Shown piece by piece: positions 37,935-48,986 of a stretch of 64,000 bases of DNA (position 1 is the first letter of the stretch; the number at the start of each line of letters is the position of its first letter). The DNA comes from Methanobacteriaceae archaeon (lineage in GTDB: Archaea; Methanobacteriota; Methanobacteria; Methanobacteriales; Methanobacteriaceae). Below the pieces are notes generated by a model. That model had not been told where the DNA came from. It saw nothing but the letters and a program-made list of their open reading frames with translations, and searched no databases. The DNA lies in the NCBI GenBank assembly GCA_030656015.1, contig JAUSNX010000002.1, positions 1 to 64,000 on the forward strand. The letters run 5' to 3'. Made by a program: the position numbers and the translations under genes.

Positions 37935-38153
37935 TTATACCCGCGTCTTTTTGACTTCAACTGGCATCTTACTATTCTCACATATTTCAAATACATGGCC
38001 ACATTCACCACATTTAACAATTCCCACCGAACCTTGTGGTATATGTGGAATATAAAAAGCATCTTCACTGGAATTGGAATTCCTTCTTCGGGATATTCTT
38101 TTATCTTTGCAACCACATTCTGGACATTCTTGATTTAGATTTTCGCATTTCAT
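37935..38153 (-). CDS. Small zinc-ribbon protein
   Basis: This encodes 72 residues from ATG 38153 with GGGG eight bases upstream. Two cysteine pairs, CPECGCKDK and VKCGECGHVFE, form a zinc ribbon of the kind found in transcription-associated or nucleic-acid-binding small proteins. A basic RRRNSNSS loop lies between them. Partner unknown. A dyad at 38206-38241 covers its predicted transcription start. Confidence 0.75.
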   Translation of the reverse strand: MKCENLNQECPECGCKDKRISRRRNSNSSEDAFYIPHIPQGSVGIVKCGECGHVFEICENSKMPVEVKKTRV

Positions 38154-38205
38154 TTTATTTTCCCCAACCAATTATAATTTTAATAAATTCACTAACTAAA
38201 AATTA

Positions 38206-38241
38206 GTTCGTGTCTTATCGAATGTACTATATTATACGAAC
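38206..38241 (-). promoter_or_regulatory. Dyad operator candidate at the zinc-ribbon gene promoter
   Basis: GTTCGTGT (38206-38213) and ATACGAAC (38234-38241) form an inverted repeat with 20 bases between arms. A TATA-like TTTAAATACT on the minus strand at about 38245-38255 would start transcription near 38225, inside the dyad. Binding protein unknown. Confidence 0.45.
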
Positions 38242-38905
38242 AATAGTATTTAAAGTTTACTCTTTGTAAAAAAATGAGTAAATAATCATTAAAATAATAG
38301 GAAATTTTGAAAAGAAAAAATAATAAAAAAAATAATAAAAGATAATAAAAAGAGTTTAAAAGAGAAAAAATAAAAACATGCCCATCATTAGTTCCATTAA
38401 TTACTAATCTTAATATTAGTTTCTTATTTAATGATATTTTCCATATCTTATTTCTTAAAACTAAAAAAACCGCCCAAATAGGCCAGTGCATCTATATGTC
38501 ATTGATTAAATACCAATGTTTTGAATACATTAATAGCATCAATTTTGACTCAAATAGCAAGCATCTAAGTTCGCTAAACTCGACTATAACGAATATATGA
38601 TTAAAATCAATTTTTTATCAATGTTTTGATTTTATTTGATTAGTTAAAATTACTAAAAAAATATTTTAGATGTTTTATAATTAATTTTCAAGTATTTATT
38701 ATCAGGAAAATTTTTTTGTAAATATTTATGAATAAAATTCTGATAATAAAAAGAAATCTAAAAAAATAATTTTTAATTTTATATTTTTATTCTAAAAAAA
38801 AAGAATTGATAAAAATCTAAAGAAAAATAAAAAAATAACAAATCAAAAATGATTTTAAATAAAAAAAATAAGAAATAGAAAAAATAAGAAATAGAAAAAA
38901 TTAAG
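38242..38905. other. Long AT-rich intergenic region
   Basis: More than 660 bases between converging regions with only AT-rich, low-complexity sequence (AAATAATAA runs) and no ORF with a ribosome-binding site. At 38570-38579 is TTCGCTAAAC, near a CGAA that can pair with its left end. Otherwise I see nothing in it. Confidence 0.4.
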
Positions 38906-39541
38906 CTATTTACGTGCCCTGGCAACTTTACGGGCAATAACCATTTCCCCTATAGCAATTAAACCAACAAAGAATTTTTCTAAACCACCAGTGGCCCAAA
39001 TTGCTTCTCCAAAGGTAGCATCTTTGATATTTTTTTCATATTCTTGAGGTTTAATACGTTTACCAGTTCTACGACGAGTAACAATAGCAGAAGCTTCCAT
39101 AAGTTCGTCCCAGCTAACACCTTTCAATTCCTGTTCCATGGCCTCAAATATTTTGGAAACCTTAATTTCATAAAGCTGAGAAAGAGTTTCTACGATATCA
39201 AAAGATCTTACAACACCCATAACTACATCATTATCATCAATAACGGGTATACTAACTAATTTATGGTGGGAAGTCTCCAGAACAGCCAATCGAGCAGGAT
39301 CATTTTCATGGACATGAACAATATCATCTTTGGGATGCATAATATCCGAAACAGTTTTTAAATTTTCTCTTAATCCTCTCGTAACATCCAGTGATGTAAT
39401 CCATCCCACTAAATGGTTTTCACTATCAACCACCGGTGTAGTGAACTTTTTATGTTTTTCCATTTTAATAGAAACTTCTATCAAACCTTGATTAGGGGCT
39501 ACATCAATAAATTCCTTGTCCATAATCTCCTTAACTTTCAT
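38906..39541 (-). CDS. CBS-domain protein of the extended Eha cluster
   Basis: This encodes 211 residues: two CBS domains in the first 135 (MKVKEIMDKEFIDVAPNQ, TVSDIMHPKDDIVHVHEN), then a conserved tail with a lone hydrophobic helix (FGEAIWATGGLEKFFVGLIAIGEM broken by glycine). Homologs annotated as IMP-dehydrogenase-related follow a polyferredoxin gene downstream of eha in Methanothermobacter. The start overlaps the end of the polyferredoxin gene, so they are co-translated. Likely an adenylate sensor; role in Eha is inferred from position. Confidence 0.85.
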   Translation of the reverse strand: MKVKEIMDKEFIDVAPNQGLIEVSIKMEKHKKFTTPVVDSENHLVGWITSLDVTRGLRENLKTVSDIMHPKDDIVHVHENDPARLAVLETSHHKLVSIPVIDDNDVVMGVVRSFDIVETLSQLYEIKVSKIFEAMEQELKGVSWDELMEASAIVTRRRTGKRIKPQEYEKNIKDATFGEAIWATGGLEKFFVGLIAIGEMVIARKVARARK

Positions 39542-40295
39542 GGGCCATCCTCTCCAGTTTTAAAGCGTTTACCGGACATTTTGTCGAGCAAACATCACAT
39601 AATATACATTTATCTTTATCAAGAACAACTTCGCCATCTTCTAATTTAATGGCCATTGTAGGGCAATTTTCTTCACAAATTAAACATTCCACACAAGTAT
39701 CCTGATTAATTAGTAATTCCTTGGTTTCAATAACAGGTCCAATTTTCCTTTCCAGGTTTATGGCCTGTTGTGGACATACACTGGCACAAGAGCCACATCC
39801 CACACACAATTTTTTGTTTATCTCTGCCGGAAGCTCATTTTCTACAGTGATAGCTTGAGTAGGGCATAATTTAACGCAGGTCTCACAGGAAGTACACTTT
39901 TCAGGTGATACTTCAATATTTTTCATGCGAATAACTCTATGAGGAACATTAATGCTTTCCAGCCTATAGTCGATTTGATCATCAACAGCAGCCGTGGTTT
40001 TTAAAACATTAATACAACGTACTGGGCAGGTTTGAGCACATATTTCACATTTAACACAATTATTAAGTATTTTAGCAGGCTTTATGGTATTAGCCATTTC
40101 AATTGCATCAACCGGGCATTCTTGAGCACATAGATTACAGCGGACACATCGGGGAGAAATATTAATGAATTTATCTGAAAGAGAACATTTCTCGATTTCA
40201 ACCTCAAAATCCTCAACATATTCTTCTAAATCAGCTGATTTTAAGGCAACCTCTTTTTGCAGGTCTCCAACTTTCTTTTTAAAACTTATATCCAT
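39531..40295 (-). CDS. Six-cluster polyferredoxin of the extended Eha cluster
   Basis: This encodes 254 residues with six CxxCxxCxxxCP motifs (CVRCNLCAQECP, CVKCEICAQTCP, CTSCETCVKLCP, CVGCGSCASVCP, CVECLICEENCP, CILCDVCSTKCP), so up to six [4Fe-4S] clusters. AGAGG seven bases before ATG 40295 sets the start. It is a soluble electron wire; the eha operon (with two more polyferredoxins) lies upstream and a CBS protein overlaps its end. Confidence 0.9.
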   Translation of the reverse strand: MDISFKKKVGDLQKEVALKSADLEEYVEDFEVEIEKCSLSDKFINISPRCVRCNLCAQECPVDAIEMANTIKPAKILNNCVKCEICAQTCPVRCINVLKTTAAVDDQIDYRLESINVPHRVIRMKNIEVSPEKCTSCETCVKLCPTQAITVENELPAEINKKLCVGCGSCASVCPQQAINLERKIGPVIETKELLINQDTCVECLICEENCPTMAIKLEDGEVVLDKDKCILCDVCSTKCPVNALKLERMAHES

Positions 40296-40496
40296 AATCA
40301 AACCTCTGGACTAAAATAATTGCGAAATATTTTGTATATATAACTGTAAGGGATAACTATTATAATTTAATTATAATTTAACTTAATTTTATTTATTAAT
40401 ATCCAATTTTAAATGAACTTTATTGAATTCTTCTTGATTAAACAAAATTATTTTAATTCATTAATGTTTCAATTAAATATGCATAGTTTTAACTTA

Positions 40497-41519
40497 TTAA
40501 TTCTTTTCATATTTTTCTAGGTCAATGTTAGAAATTGAGGGCAGGCCATAAGTAGCTCCGGTACACTCCACACATTTTGAGGCCACCAAATTTCCAAATT
40601 CACATGATTTTTCCAGTGAAAAATCATTAATTTGAGCATATAAAAAGCCAGCATTAAATGAATCTCCAGCACCAGTAGTATCAATACATTTCACATCAAA
40701 ACAGGGCACAAAAACCTCTTGAGATCCATCAAAGGCAAAAGATCCTTTATCTCCCATTTTAACCACTATAGTATCAATACCTAGGTCCGTAAAAATGTCA
40801 AATGATTTAATTAAATTAGATTTATCATTAGACTCTTTATCAAGATTAGATAATAAATCAAAGTTATTTAAATTAGATTTAATGTTAGAATCAGTTTTAT
40901 CATTTTCACTGGCCAACATTATCTTTAATTCTGCTTGATTAATTAGCAAAATATCAGTTCGATTTAAAATCTTTTTTAAAGCATTAAATCCTTTTTCAGC
41001 ATAGATTCTGCCGGGATCAAAGCTCACTATGACTTCATCTGGGATTTGGGACAATAAATCTTCCTGGGCCTTAAAAGAATTACCAACAAAGGAACTTAAA
41101 TGAATAATTTTAGTTTTAGATGCATAGTCAATATCAATTTGATCAATGCTTATTTCATCATTAATTCCAGGCTCAACATATAGTGCTCGGTCACCTTTTT
41201 TATCTACAAAACCCATGACCCGGCCACTTCTACCTTTTGGTGAGATAATAAGGCCATTTACATCAACACCTTCCTGGATTAAATTTTGATGAAGTAAATC
41301 TCCCTCACCATCAGAAGCTAATTTACCAACAAAACCTGTTTTAAGGCCTAAACGTGAAGCCCCTATAATTGTATTAGCAGCAGAACCACCACAAGACTCC
41401 TGGAATCCATGGATAAAGCTTTCTTCGTCAGGACCGGCAATTTTATCTACCAGGTGGAGTTGGTCCATATTAAGGGCTCCAAAGCCAATAATATCCATTT
41501 GATCGTTTTTATTTGTCAT
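40497..41519 (-). CDS. PfkB-family (ribokinase-like) sugar kinase
   Basis: This encodes 340 residues with PfkB signatures GGSAANTIIGASRLG and the catalytic DTTGAGDSFNAGFLY. A low-complexity insert (TDSNIKSNLNNFDLLSNLDK) lies near residue 215. In Methanothermobacter a ribokinase gene follows the second ftr gene after eha, as here. The substrate could be a sugar, nucleoside or a cofactor precursor; it is not evident. Confidence 0.88.
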   Translation of the reverse strand: MTNKNDQMDIIGFGALNMDQLHLVDKIAGPDEESFIHGFQESCGGSAANTIIGASRLGLKTGFVGKLASDGEGDLLHQNLIQEGVDVNGLIISPKGRSGRVMGFVDKKGDRALYVEPGINDEISIDQIDIDYASKTKIIHLSSFVGNSFKAQEDLLSQIPDEVIVSFDPGRIYAEKGFNALKKILNRTDILLINQAELKIMLASENDKTDSNIKSNLNNFDLLSNLDKESNDKSNLIKSFDIFTDLGIDTIVVKMGDKGSFAFDGSQEVFVPCFDVKCIDTTGAGDSFNAGFLYAQINDFSLEKSCEFGNLVASKCVECTGATYGLPSISNIDLEKYEKN

Positions 41520-41666
41520 AATTGTCTTTTAATAGTTTAAATTTGTTAAACAAAGATTTAATCTATTTTAATAATTTTACTGATTTAATTTATGATTCAA
41601 TTTACACATTGATTTAATATGAATGATTTATGAAATTGATCTTTTTAATAAATATAAATTGATAAA

Positions 41667-42557
41667 TTAAAAAAGATCTTTTAAATTAAGTTTATATTTA
41701 CCTAATTGGCCATTATAATTGCCGGCAGAGATTTTAGTAACACCATCTACTTCACAGGCCGCTTCAATACCTACTTTCATGGCTTTTTTTACACTTTCCA
41801 TGTCCAGCCCATTAATAACTATTTCTGGAATGAAATTTGCATTTTCAGGTACTAAAGACTGTTCTTTGAGTTTGGGCCTTAGTGAAGGACAATAAGGGTG
41901 ATTAGTTGTAGGGCCAATCCAGGGATAATTAGTTTCAGGTTTAGAAGCCGCTGAACAAATATCAAATGGTGTTATAATTCCTTCAACTTCTTTAATGGCC
42001 TCCAATGCCCTTTGGCCTGCTTCAATTACCGCTTCTCTGGTCTGGCACATGTACCAAAAATTGGCACCCATGAAACCTGTTTTATATCCTAATTTACTCT
42101 CAATTTTAAAGTCAGGAATAGCAATAGGAACTATAATCATATTACGACCATATAATTCTTCTTCCCATTCATAACCATCACCACAATGGCCTACTTGTTT
42201 CATCATGCCTATGAAACCATCGGCATCAGGAGTGGCATTGAACATAGAAGTAAATGGTTTTACCAGTATATCTTGGCGAATTCTATAGGATAATTCTACT
42301 TCAAATTTCTCCATATCATCTAATCCAAACCAGAATTGTAATATGGCACCATTTCTACCATCAGGAGTTTTAGATGAATCAATGAATGATTCTAAACCAC
42401 CTTCAACTCTTCCAATAACTGCACCTGGAGTGGAAGTTGCATCATAGGCAGCTCTTTCAATGATTTGATCATTATCCCCAGTTATAATGGCCCTTACGCA
42501 AGTCCCATCAAAAATCTCACAGTAAGTATCCTCAATTTCTATTCCATTAATTTCCAT
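41667..42557 (-). CDS. ftr: Formylmethanofuran--tetrahydromethanopterin N-formyltransferase paralog
   Basis: This encodes 296 residues, the usual Ftr length, from ATG 42557 with GGAGAT seven bases upstream. Landmarks: [49 protein letters not shown], ending [10 protein letters not shown]. It moves the formyl group from formylmethanofuran to H4MPT in the second step of CO2 reduction. The position after ehaR matches the second ftr gene of Methanothermobacter, so this is a cluster-associated paralog. Confidence 0.92.
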   Translation of the reverse strand: MEINGIEIEDTYCEIFDGTCVRAIITGDNDQIIERAAYDATSTPGAVIGRVEGGLESFIDSSKTPDGRNGAILQFWFGLDDMEKFEVELSYRIRQDILVKPFTSMFNATPDADGFIGMMKQVGHCGDGYEWEEELYGRNMIIVPIAIPDFKIESKLGYKTGFMGANFWYMCQTREAVIEAGQRALEAIKEVEGIITPFDICSAASKPETNYPWIGPTTNHPYCPSLRPKLKEQSLVPENANFIPEIVINGLDMESVKKAMKVGIEAACEVDGVTKISAGNYNGQLGKYKLNLKDLF

Positions 42558-42610
42558 TATTTTATCTCCAAAGCATCCCATATTCAATAAACTATTATTC
42601 CAGAATTAAA

Positions 42611-43645
42611 TTATCCTAATCCACCAATAGATTCTCCTCTAAGTTCTTTTCGACATATTAAACTTTTTTTGATGAGTTCTTTCCGGTTTTCATCATTAAT
42701 TAATTCAATTATAGGTAAATCTGAACCAAATATTTCTTTAAATTGTTCCAAAAGCTGGAAACTTACCCTGAAGTTGGCCAATGCTCGTTGAGGATCTATG
42801 ACATAACCTTCCACGAATCTTCTTACATACTCGCTATTGAATTTAGAATGTAGATCAATTAATAGGGAGGTAGCCATGGTATTTTTGGATATTATAGCAA
42901 TATCTGCAGCATTGATGGCATATTCATTACCATTAAATGAAACTGAAACTCCATGATTTTCCTTTGCAAATTTTAAGGGCTCCACATCAGTAATGCTGTC
43001 ACCAACGTACATGACACTATCTGCGGAGGCATCATTCTTTTTTAAAATATCTTCAACAGCCAGTTTTTTCCCTTCTCCTCCCACAGTTTTTACATCACAC
43101 AGTATTTTACCAATTTCCATTTGGGGAAGCTCTTCAGAGAAGATTTTATCCATGGTTTCAAAATCAGCACCATTAACTATTAGGTCCTTGATTTCCATCA
43201 ATCTTTGCTTTTCGGTAGGTGAAAGAACATGTTTATCCAGATCAGCTTGAGTAAAATATGTATTTTTAAAGGAGAATCCAGTTAAATCACATAGTGCATT
43301 AATATACTGACCATAACTGGTGCTTACTATAAATGAAGGCATGGTAGATTCAACATAAGACATGGTTTCAGTAGCACCAGGAACCATCATGACATTTTCT
43401 CGAGAAAAATCAATGATTTTTTGGTTATCCACACCATATGCTTTTAAAAAAGGAATAATCAATTTAAGAGTGTCACCCGCATTATAACCTGGCCTTTTTA
43501 CTTCTTCTACCAGTACATCATCATAATGGCTGACTTCTGAGAAGAATTTTTCTCCATCAGGGATGAAATGGCCCGCTAATTCAAATGCATTGTCATTAAC
43601 AGACAAAGGTCCTTCACAATCAGTAATAAATATTTTTTTTGGCAA
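42611..43645 (-). CDS. ehaR: Energy-converting hydrogenase A subunit R (HAD-like)
   Basis: This encodes 344 residues from TTG 43645 with GGGAGGAGG just upstream. HAD-type features: N-terminal FITDCEGPLS (nucleophile Asp), a VSTSYGQYI second motif and GDSITDVEPLKFAKEN third motif. This protein is annotated as EhaR in Eha operons although it is soluble and looks like a phosphatase. Its role in the hydrogenase is unknown; it lies between ehaQ and the ftr paralog. Confidence 0.82.
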   Translation of the reverse strand: MPKKIFITDCEGPLSVNDNAFELAGHFIPDGEKFFSEVSHYDDVLVEEVKRPGYNAGDTLKLIIPFLKAYGVDNQKIIDFSRENVMMVPGATETMSYVESTMPSFIVSTSYGQYINALCDLTGFSFKNTYFTQADLDKHVLSPTEKQRLMEIKDLIVNGADFETMDKIFSEELPQMEIGKILCDVKTVGGEGKKLAVEDILKKNDASADSVMYVGDSITDVEPLKFAKENHGVSVSFNGNEYAINAADIAIISKNTMATSLLIDLHSKFNSEYVRRFVEGYVIDPQRALANFRVSFQLLEQFKEIFGSDLPIIELINDENRKELIKKSLICRKELRGESIGGLG

Positions 43646-43766
43646 AGTGCCTCCTCCCAGGGAATATTGTAAATAAAATTATAAAATTTCTTATAAAGTT
43701 AAATGTAATCCAATTAAAATGTTAATTTAAAATTCAAGATTTTAAATCAATTAACATTAAATAATA

Positions 43767-45122
43767 TTAATCTTTCACACTAACTTTAATTGAATTTACA
43801 GGACATAATGACTGACATTCACCACAGGCAATGCAGATTTCCTGATTAACACTAATTTTATCATTTTCAAGTGTTAGAGCATCTACGGGGCAATTATTAA
43901 CACAAACGCCGCAAGCTTGGCATATAGAATCATTTACTTCAACTTCCCCATTTCTAGGGCCAGTTATCTTACGCCTTTTAAGAATTATTTCATCATTTTC
44001 AGCTTCAAAATACTCTTCTTTCAATTCAACTGCTGAGACGGGACATATTGCACTGCATTTACCACAATAAACACATTCTGAACCAATATGTACTGGAGAG
44101 GGCATTTCCAGTTCAATACACCTTACAGGGCATTGATCCATACAAGCACCACAACCAATACAATTCTCGTCTATGACCGTTATTTGACGTTTAGGAGAAG
44201 TGAATTCAATAATTTCTTTAATATCAATCATTTCAAGACCAGAATCAACAAAACCTTCAATCTTTTCTTTTATAATAGAAGTAACGTCAATTGAGAATTC
44301 ATCTTCCTCATTTTGATAACCAACATCTCTTAAAATTTTGTTTAAAACATTATCAATTCTTCCTGCATCTTTGGCCAATTTTTCAGATTCTTTTTCAAGA
44401 AGTTCAGATACAATTTCCATAGTTTTAATTTTAGAGAATTGTTCATAGGCCCTTTTTCGGGAGGAATATTTAATAGCTGTGGAAGGACATACTTCGAGAC
44501 ATTCCTCACATCTTGCACAATAAGAAGGATCAATATATGGTAGTTTACTTATTTTACCTACATTAATTGCTCCTTTGGAAGGACAAACTCTGGTACAAGT
44601 CATACAACCAATACAATCTTTTTGGTTGACTACTATTGCTTTTCCACCAACGACCGATCTAGGTAAAATCTTACCATATTTTATGGCCTCGGTAGGGCAA
44701 ACTCTGGAGCAGTACCCGCATCTTACGCATTTATCTTCATCAATAACACTGTGAGCTTCCTCAGTTCCAGAGGCAATTAATTGAATAGCTCCGGTCTTAC
44801 AAGTACCGACACAAGCACCACATCTTCTACAAAGTTTAGGGTTAATATTAGGAATATTTTCTCTAATTGGTTCTGAGAGGATGGTTTTCATCTTAATAGC
44901 ATCATAAGGGCATGCTTCTCTGCATAAAACACATCCAAAACATTTATCATCTATTTCAATGTGTTTATCTGGAGGTATCTCATGTACTGCTTCCACCGGG
45001 CAAGATTTCAAACAAGGCCTATCTTTACACACTTTACACTTGCTTTGGTCAATTTCATAGTCCACTTCAACTTCCCTAAGGGGCTTGAAGACTTTTTTAG
45101 TTGTGACAGGAATACTAATCAA
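43767..45122 (-). CDS. ehaQ: Ten-cluster polyferredoxin of energy-converting hydrogenase A
   Basis: This encodes 451 residues with ten [4Fe-4S] motifs, from [14 protein letters not shown] near the N-terminus to [12 protein letters not shown] at the end; a coiled charged region of about 90 residues separates the sixth and seventh. This fits the 10[4Fe-4S] subunit of Eha. The TTG at 45122 has AGGAG directly against it, an unusually short spacing; in-frame ATT codons just downstream are alternatives. It accepts or passes electrons from the EhaN/O catalytic module to ferredoxin partners. Confidence 0.88.
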   Translation of the reverse strand: MISIPVTTKKVFKPLREVEVDYEIDQSKCKVCKDRPCLKSCPVEAVHEIPPDKHIEIDDKCFGCVLCREACPYDAIKMKTILSEPIRENIPNINPKLCRRCGACVGTCKTGAIQLIASGTEEAHSVIDEDKCVRCGYCSRVCPTEAIKYGKILPRSVVGGKAIVVNQKDCIGCMTCTRVCPSKGAINVGKISKLPYIDPSYCARCEECLEVCPSTAIKYSSRKRAYEQFSKIKTMEIVSELLEKESEKLAKDAGRIDNVLNKILRDVGYQNEEDEFSIDVTSIIKEKIEGFVDSGLEMIDIKEIIEFTSPKRQITVIDENCIGCGACMDQCPVRCIELEMPSPVHIGSECVYCGKCSAICPVSAVELKEEYFEAENDEIILKRRKITGPRNGEVEVNDSICQACGVCVNNCPVDALTLENDKISVNQEICIACGECQSLCPVNSIKVSVKD

Positions 45123-45279
45123 CTCCTAAGAGACTTTAATCCATTATTAAATAATTTTAATCGGAATATATTTTTATTTTAATAAAATTCAAGGATTTAT
45201 AAATTTAAATTTTAAATAATTTAATTGACAATTGATAGTTTAATTAATTTTAGACTTGATTTTAATTTACTAAGTTTAA

Positions 45280-46308
45280 TTAATCAACAACTGGCAATTG
45301 TGAAGGTTTTAGGGTTATTAAAATCACATCTTCACCATCAGAATTTTTATCAATAAGGAATTTAGCTAGATAATAACCAGCCACACCAAATGGACATGTT
45401 TGATGGCAAGTACTACATCTTAAGCACTTTTCAGGATTTCTGGTAACACCAGTTTCTTTATTATAAGTTATAGCACCAGAAGGACATTCTTCTACACACA
45501 AGCGACATTTAGTACACTTATCTTCATCCCAGGTGATAATTCTCATTTTCAAACGATCAGTGATTTTTTCCATTAAATCCATGACCATTTCTTCTTTAGG
45601 GATTATATTAAGGGCTTTTTCCTTTAATTCCACCAGAGGATATTCCATTTTGAATATTTTATCAGATGACAAATTTTTAAGATCTTCCTGACGATCTTCG
45701 ATGGTTTTTTCCAGTGTTTGGACAATAAGATTAATAATCTGTTTTTGCTCTTCTATATTTGAAATGTAAATACCTTTTAGTGCACCTTTTACCGGGCAAG
45801 CATCTAAACAGTCTCCACAGGCAATGCACTTTTTCTGATCAACCAGTATTTTATTATCTTCTTCTTGAATGGCGTCAACTTGACAGGATTTCATACATTT
45901 TTTACATCTAATACAGAGATAATCATCAATAACAAACATCTTATCCACGGGAAGAATGGTAAATTCTTCACGGATTAAGTGATTTTCACCACAGGTAAGT
46001 GTTTTAGGATCAGTAGGACATACTTCCGCACAAAAACCACATCGAATACAAGCACCCATAACAATTACTGGATAGGTTAGGCCTTCCGTATCTGCAGTAT
46101 CTTCATCTCTGACTAATTTTATCGCTCCAGGCGCGGGACAAGCTGCTGTGCAAGCTCCACAACCAATACAATATTCTTTGAAAACTTCTGGAAAGTCTCT
46201 AAACCGATCAGGTTTTTCTACTATATCGTGTTCAGATTTTGCTCCAGCAAATTTCTCTGCCCATGATTTTCGAGCGAATTCATACATGTACCATATTACA
46301 GAAGACAT
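45280..46308 (-). CDS. ehaP: Six-cluster polyferredoxin of energy-converting hydrogenase A
   Basis: This encodes 342 residues with six [4Fe-4S] motifs ([71 protein letters not shown]). This matches the 6[4Fe-4S] Eha subunit. It lies between the large subunit gene and ehaQ. GGTG lies five bases before the ATG. N-terminal [13 protein letters not shown] resembles a docking helix. Confidence 0.9.
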   Translation of the reverse strand: MSSVIWYMYEFARKSWAEKFAGAKSEHDIVEKPDRFRDFPEVFKEYCIGCGACTAACPAPGAIKLVRDEDTADTEGLTYPVIVMGACIRCGFCAEVCPTDPKTLTCGENHLIREEFTILPVDKMFVIDDYLCIRCKKCMKSCQVDAIQEEDNKILVDQKKCIACGDCLDACPVKGALKGIYISNIEEQKQIINLIVQTLEKTIEDRQEDLKNLSSDKIFKMEYPLVELKEKALNIIPKEEMVMDLMEKITDRLKMRIITWDEDKCTKCRLCVEECPSGAITYNKETGVTRNPEKCLRCSTCHQTCPFGVAGYYLAKFLIDKNSDGEDVILITLKPSQLPVVD

Positions 46309-46447
46309 AGGACACCATCACATTGTAAATATTTAATTAGTTAATTATTTAACCATTAATTACTGATTTTAGATTTAATTTAAATATTTGCCATTTTAGA
46401 TATTTCAAATAATTAAATTTTAATTATTGATTTAAATTCAATATATT

Positions 46448-47575
46448 CTATTTAATATCGAAAATACCTTGGAATTGTTTTTCTCCACCTTTTTCATCCA
46501 CAATTACCACCCGTTCTGCACAGGCAATACATGGATCAACACTGGCATAGGCCGCAATGGCATCTGATACAGTAGCCACGTCTTTTAGCATATACTTAGC
46601 ACAGGCATCAATATTCATGATACTGGGAGTTCTAATGGAGGCATTATTAATTAAATTACCATTAGTTTCAATCATATAGGTAACTTCGCCCCGAGGAGCT
46701 TCATTTCTCCATTCTCCGAATCCTGCACCAATATCTATTTTTTTACGGATATCTCCTTCAGGTAAATTCTCAATAACTTGTTTTATAAGACTAATAGATT
46801 GTGGAATCTCATCAAATCGATTCATATTACGTGCAAAGGTATCTCCTTCTTTTCTCCAGATAACTTTAAAGTCAAAATTATCACGGTAGGTATGATGATC
46901 CTCTCGAAGATCGTGTTTTAAACCAGAAGCCCTTCCAATAGGCCCTACAGCTCGGGCTTTAATAGCTTCTTCTTTGGTCATTCGACCAACCTTTTTAGAC
47001 CTCAATCCCATTAAAGGACCTTGCTCGTACATTTCCACATATTTTTGATATTCCACTTCTAATTTATTCATTATGGTCATGATCTGCTGGAGATGAACAT
47101 CTTTAACATCCATACGAACTCCACCAACCACATTCCAACCCATATTAACCCTATTACCAGTTAAAAGCTCAATGGCATCCATGACCGGTTCTCTTAAATG
47201 AAGCATGTACATGAATAATGTTTCATGTTCAACGGCCTTGAAAAATGTGGAATTGGCCAGTAAGTGGCTTTGAATTCTGTCCAGTTCATTGGTAAGTACT
47301 CGCAAATACTGGGCTCTGAGAGGCGCTCTTTCACCAGATATCTTTTCAAATGTTTCAGCAAAGGTTTGGGTATGGACATAAGAGCAAATTCCACAAACTC
47401 GCTCAGCAAGATAAATGGATTTTTGCCAGGTTTTACCAACCATTATACGTTCAATTCCTCGGTGAACATAACCATAATCTATTTCTGCACTTATTACTCT
47501 TTCTCCTTGAGTTTTAAGTTTTAAACGAAGAGGTTCCTTTAATCCAGGGTGAATTGGACCTATAGGTAGAATCAT
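46448..47575 (-). CDS. ehaO: Energy-converting hydrogenase A large [NiFe] subunit
   Basis: This encodes 375 residues. Both nickel-binding pairs are present: [10 protein letters not shown] (N-terminal) and [10 protein letters not shown] near the C-terminus. Other group 4 features: [29 protein letters not shown]. It carries the H2-activating site of the membrane hydrogenase. The ATG overlaps the ehaN stop. Only about 20 residues follow the last cysteine pair, so there may be little or no C-terminal peptide to remove. Confidence 0.93.
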   Translation of the reverse strand: MILPIGPIHPGLKEPLRLKLKTQGERVISAEIDYGYVHRGIERIMVGKTWQKSIYLAERVCGICSYVHTQTFAETFEKISGERAPLRAQYLRVLTNELDRIQSHLLANSTFFKAVEHETLFMYMLHLREPVMDAIELLTGNRVNMGWNVVGGVRMDVKDVHLQQIMTIMNKLEVEYQKYVEMYEQGPLMGLRSKKVGRMTKEEAIKARAVGPIGRASGLKHDLREDHHTYRDNFDFKVIWRKEGDTFARNMNRFDEIPQSISLIKQVIENLPEGDIRKKIDIGAGFGEWRNEAPRGEVTYMIETNGNLINNASIRTPSIMNIDACAKYMLKDVATVSDAIAAYASVDPCIACAERVVIVDEKGGEKQFQGIFDIK

Positions 47576-48021
47576 TATTTTTGCCTCCCTTTAGCAGCTA
47601 TGGCACCAGGGGCCACAGCTAAGATAGCTTCTAATATTTCTGAAGGTCGAGGTGGGCATCCAGATACTTCAGCATCTACTGGAATGAAATCAGAAACAGG
47701 TGCATTGACACATCCACCTTCTTGATTAAAGACATCCCCCGATATAGGGCAGTTTCCAAGAGCCACTACTATTTTAGGTTCAGGTGCTTTGGTATAAATC
47801 CGCCTTAGATTTTCTTTCCACTGTTCAGTGACTGCACCAGTAACTAAAATAACATCCGCCTCCCGTGGATTATTGTGAACATATATACCATACTGTTCTA
47901 GATCGTATCTGGGAGATAGTAAGGCAACAACTTCAATATCACAGCCATTACATCCTCCAGAATTCACCAGACAAACGTGAATTGAACTCTTTCTTACAAT
48001 ATCTTTAAGAGCATCTAACAT
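47575..48021 (-). CDS. ehaN: Energy-converting hydrogenase A small subunit
   Basis: This encodes 148 residues from ATG 48021, chosen because GAGGTAAAGAA precedes it. The proximal cluster ligands appear as [15 protein letters not shown] and SGCPPRP (four cysteines, NuoB-like). It passes electrons from the NiFe site. Translationally coupled to ehaO by overlap of stop and start. Confidence 0.93.
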   Translation of the reverse strand: MLDALKDIVRKSSIHVCLVNSGGCNGCDIEVVALLSPRYDLEQYGIYVHNNPREADVILVTGAVTEQWKENLRRIYTKAPEPKIVVALGNCPISGDVFNQEGGCVNAPVSDFIPVDAEVSGCPPRPSEILEAILAVAPGAIAAKGRQK

Positions 48022-48138
48022 TTCTTTACCTCTAATTTCCCTCGTTAATGTTAATTTATTAAATTTTTTAATAGATGAATTATGATTTACTATCATGTAA
48101 GCATTAATTATATGTTATTGAACAATTACTTCAAAACA

Positions 48139-48522
48139 CTATTCAGATAAAATTTTTAGAAGTTCTTTCTTACCGTCTTCCAGGGCATCAGTATATGGTA
48201 TGCCATCAATTACTTCTTGAGATATTTTCTTTTTAATATATTCCGACTTTTGAGGGGATACAATTTCCATTACATCTTCTAGCCAGCACAACTGTAAGTC
48301 TGCGTGTACTCTTTCTTTTATACATCTTTGGCGTGCTGATTCAAAGCGGGGGTGAAGTGCTTCTAAACTAGACATGTCAAGTTTATTAATTAGAATTTGT
48401 TCAAAAAGGTCCAGATCAATTTCCAGTTCCTCAGCTAAAGGTTTGACAATGTCTTCCCTCCACCTGTAACTTCTAATTATCCTGGTTTTCATTAATTCCA
48501 GACGTGATTGTTCATCATCCAT
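48139..48522 (-). CDS. ehaM: Energy-converting hydrogenase A subunit M
   Basis: This encodes 127 residues, soluble, with MDDEQSRLELMKTRIIRSYRW and no metal motif. It lies between ehaL and the small subunit gene, the place of ehaM in Methanothermobacter. CGGTGTTATA precedes the ATG. Function unknown; possibly structural. Confidence 0.82.
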   Translation of the reverse strand: MDDEQSRLELMKTRIIRSYRWREDIVKPLAEELEIDLDLFEQILINKLDMSSLEALHPRFESARQRCIKERVHADLQLCWLEDVMEIVSPQKSEYIKKKISQEVIDGIPYTDALEDGKKELLKILSE

Positions 48523-48650
48523 TATAACACCGGTTTAAATTTTTAAAGTTATTGCGTTATTATATGTGAATTTATTTTAATTATTAAGATATATTCAGAT
48601 GGATATTTGATTAATATCCCCTATTTCGAATTATATTAATGATAATAATC

Positions 48651-48974
48651 TTATGAAATTGCGTTTGTGAGTAACCAGAGCGCACCAGATATAACTACCC
48701 CAATCACTGTTTCATAACGGCCGTATCCCGGCCTCATACCTAAAACCATGGCCACCATGAAAAGACCGACTGTGATGGAAATAAATGGTTGAATTAGAAC
48801 TATAAGCTGATTATTTAAAAGGATTACCCATCCAATAACAGATACTATAAGTGCAATAATATCTATTTTTTCTGTTACAAAAGGGGCTGAGTATTTTTTA
48901 TAACTCAATAGGAGTCCTACTATGGACCCTATTACAAATGATATTAAATATATGAGATAGAAAGTTTCGGTCAC
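48651..48974 (-). CDS. ehaL: Energy-converting hydrogenase A subunit L
   Basis: This encodes 107 residues with three to four membrane segments (IYLISFVIGSIVGLLLSY, IIALIVSVIGWVILLN). GTG start with GGTGTGATAAA immediately upstream. Assigned by size, membrane topology and operon position. Confidence 0.8.
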   Translation of the reverse strand: MTETFYLIYLISFVIGSIVGLLLSYKKYSAPFVTEKIDIIALIVSVIGWVILLNNQLIVLIQPFISITVGLFMVAMVLGMRPGYGRYETVIGVVISGALWLLTNAIS

Positions 48975-48986
48975 TTTATCACACCA

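Noticed and set aside
38192-38491. 99-codon minus-strand open frame in the AT-rich gap
   Set aside because: The product is Phe/Leu/Ile/Tyr-rich with no motif, there is no ribosome-binding site, and it overlaps the dyad and promoter of the zinc-ribbon gene.
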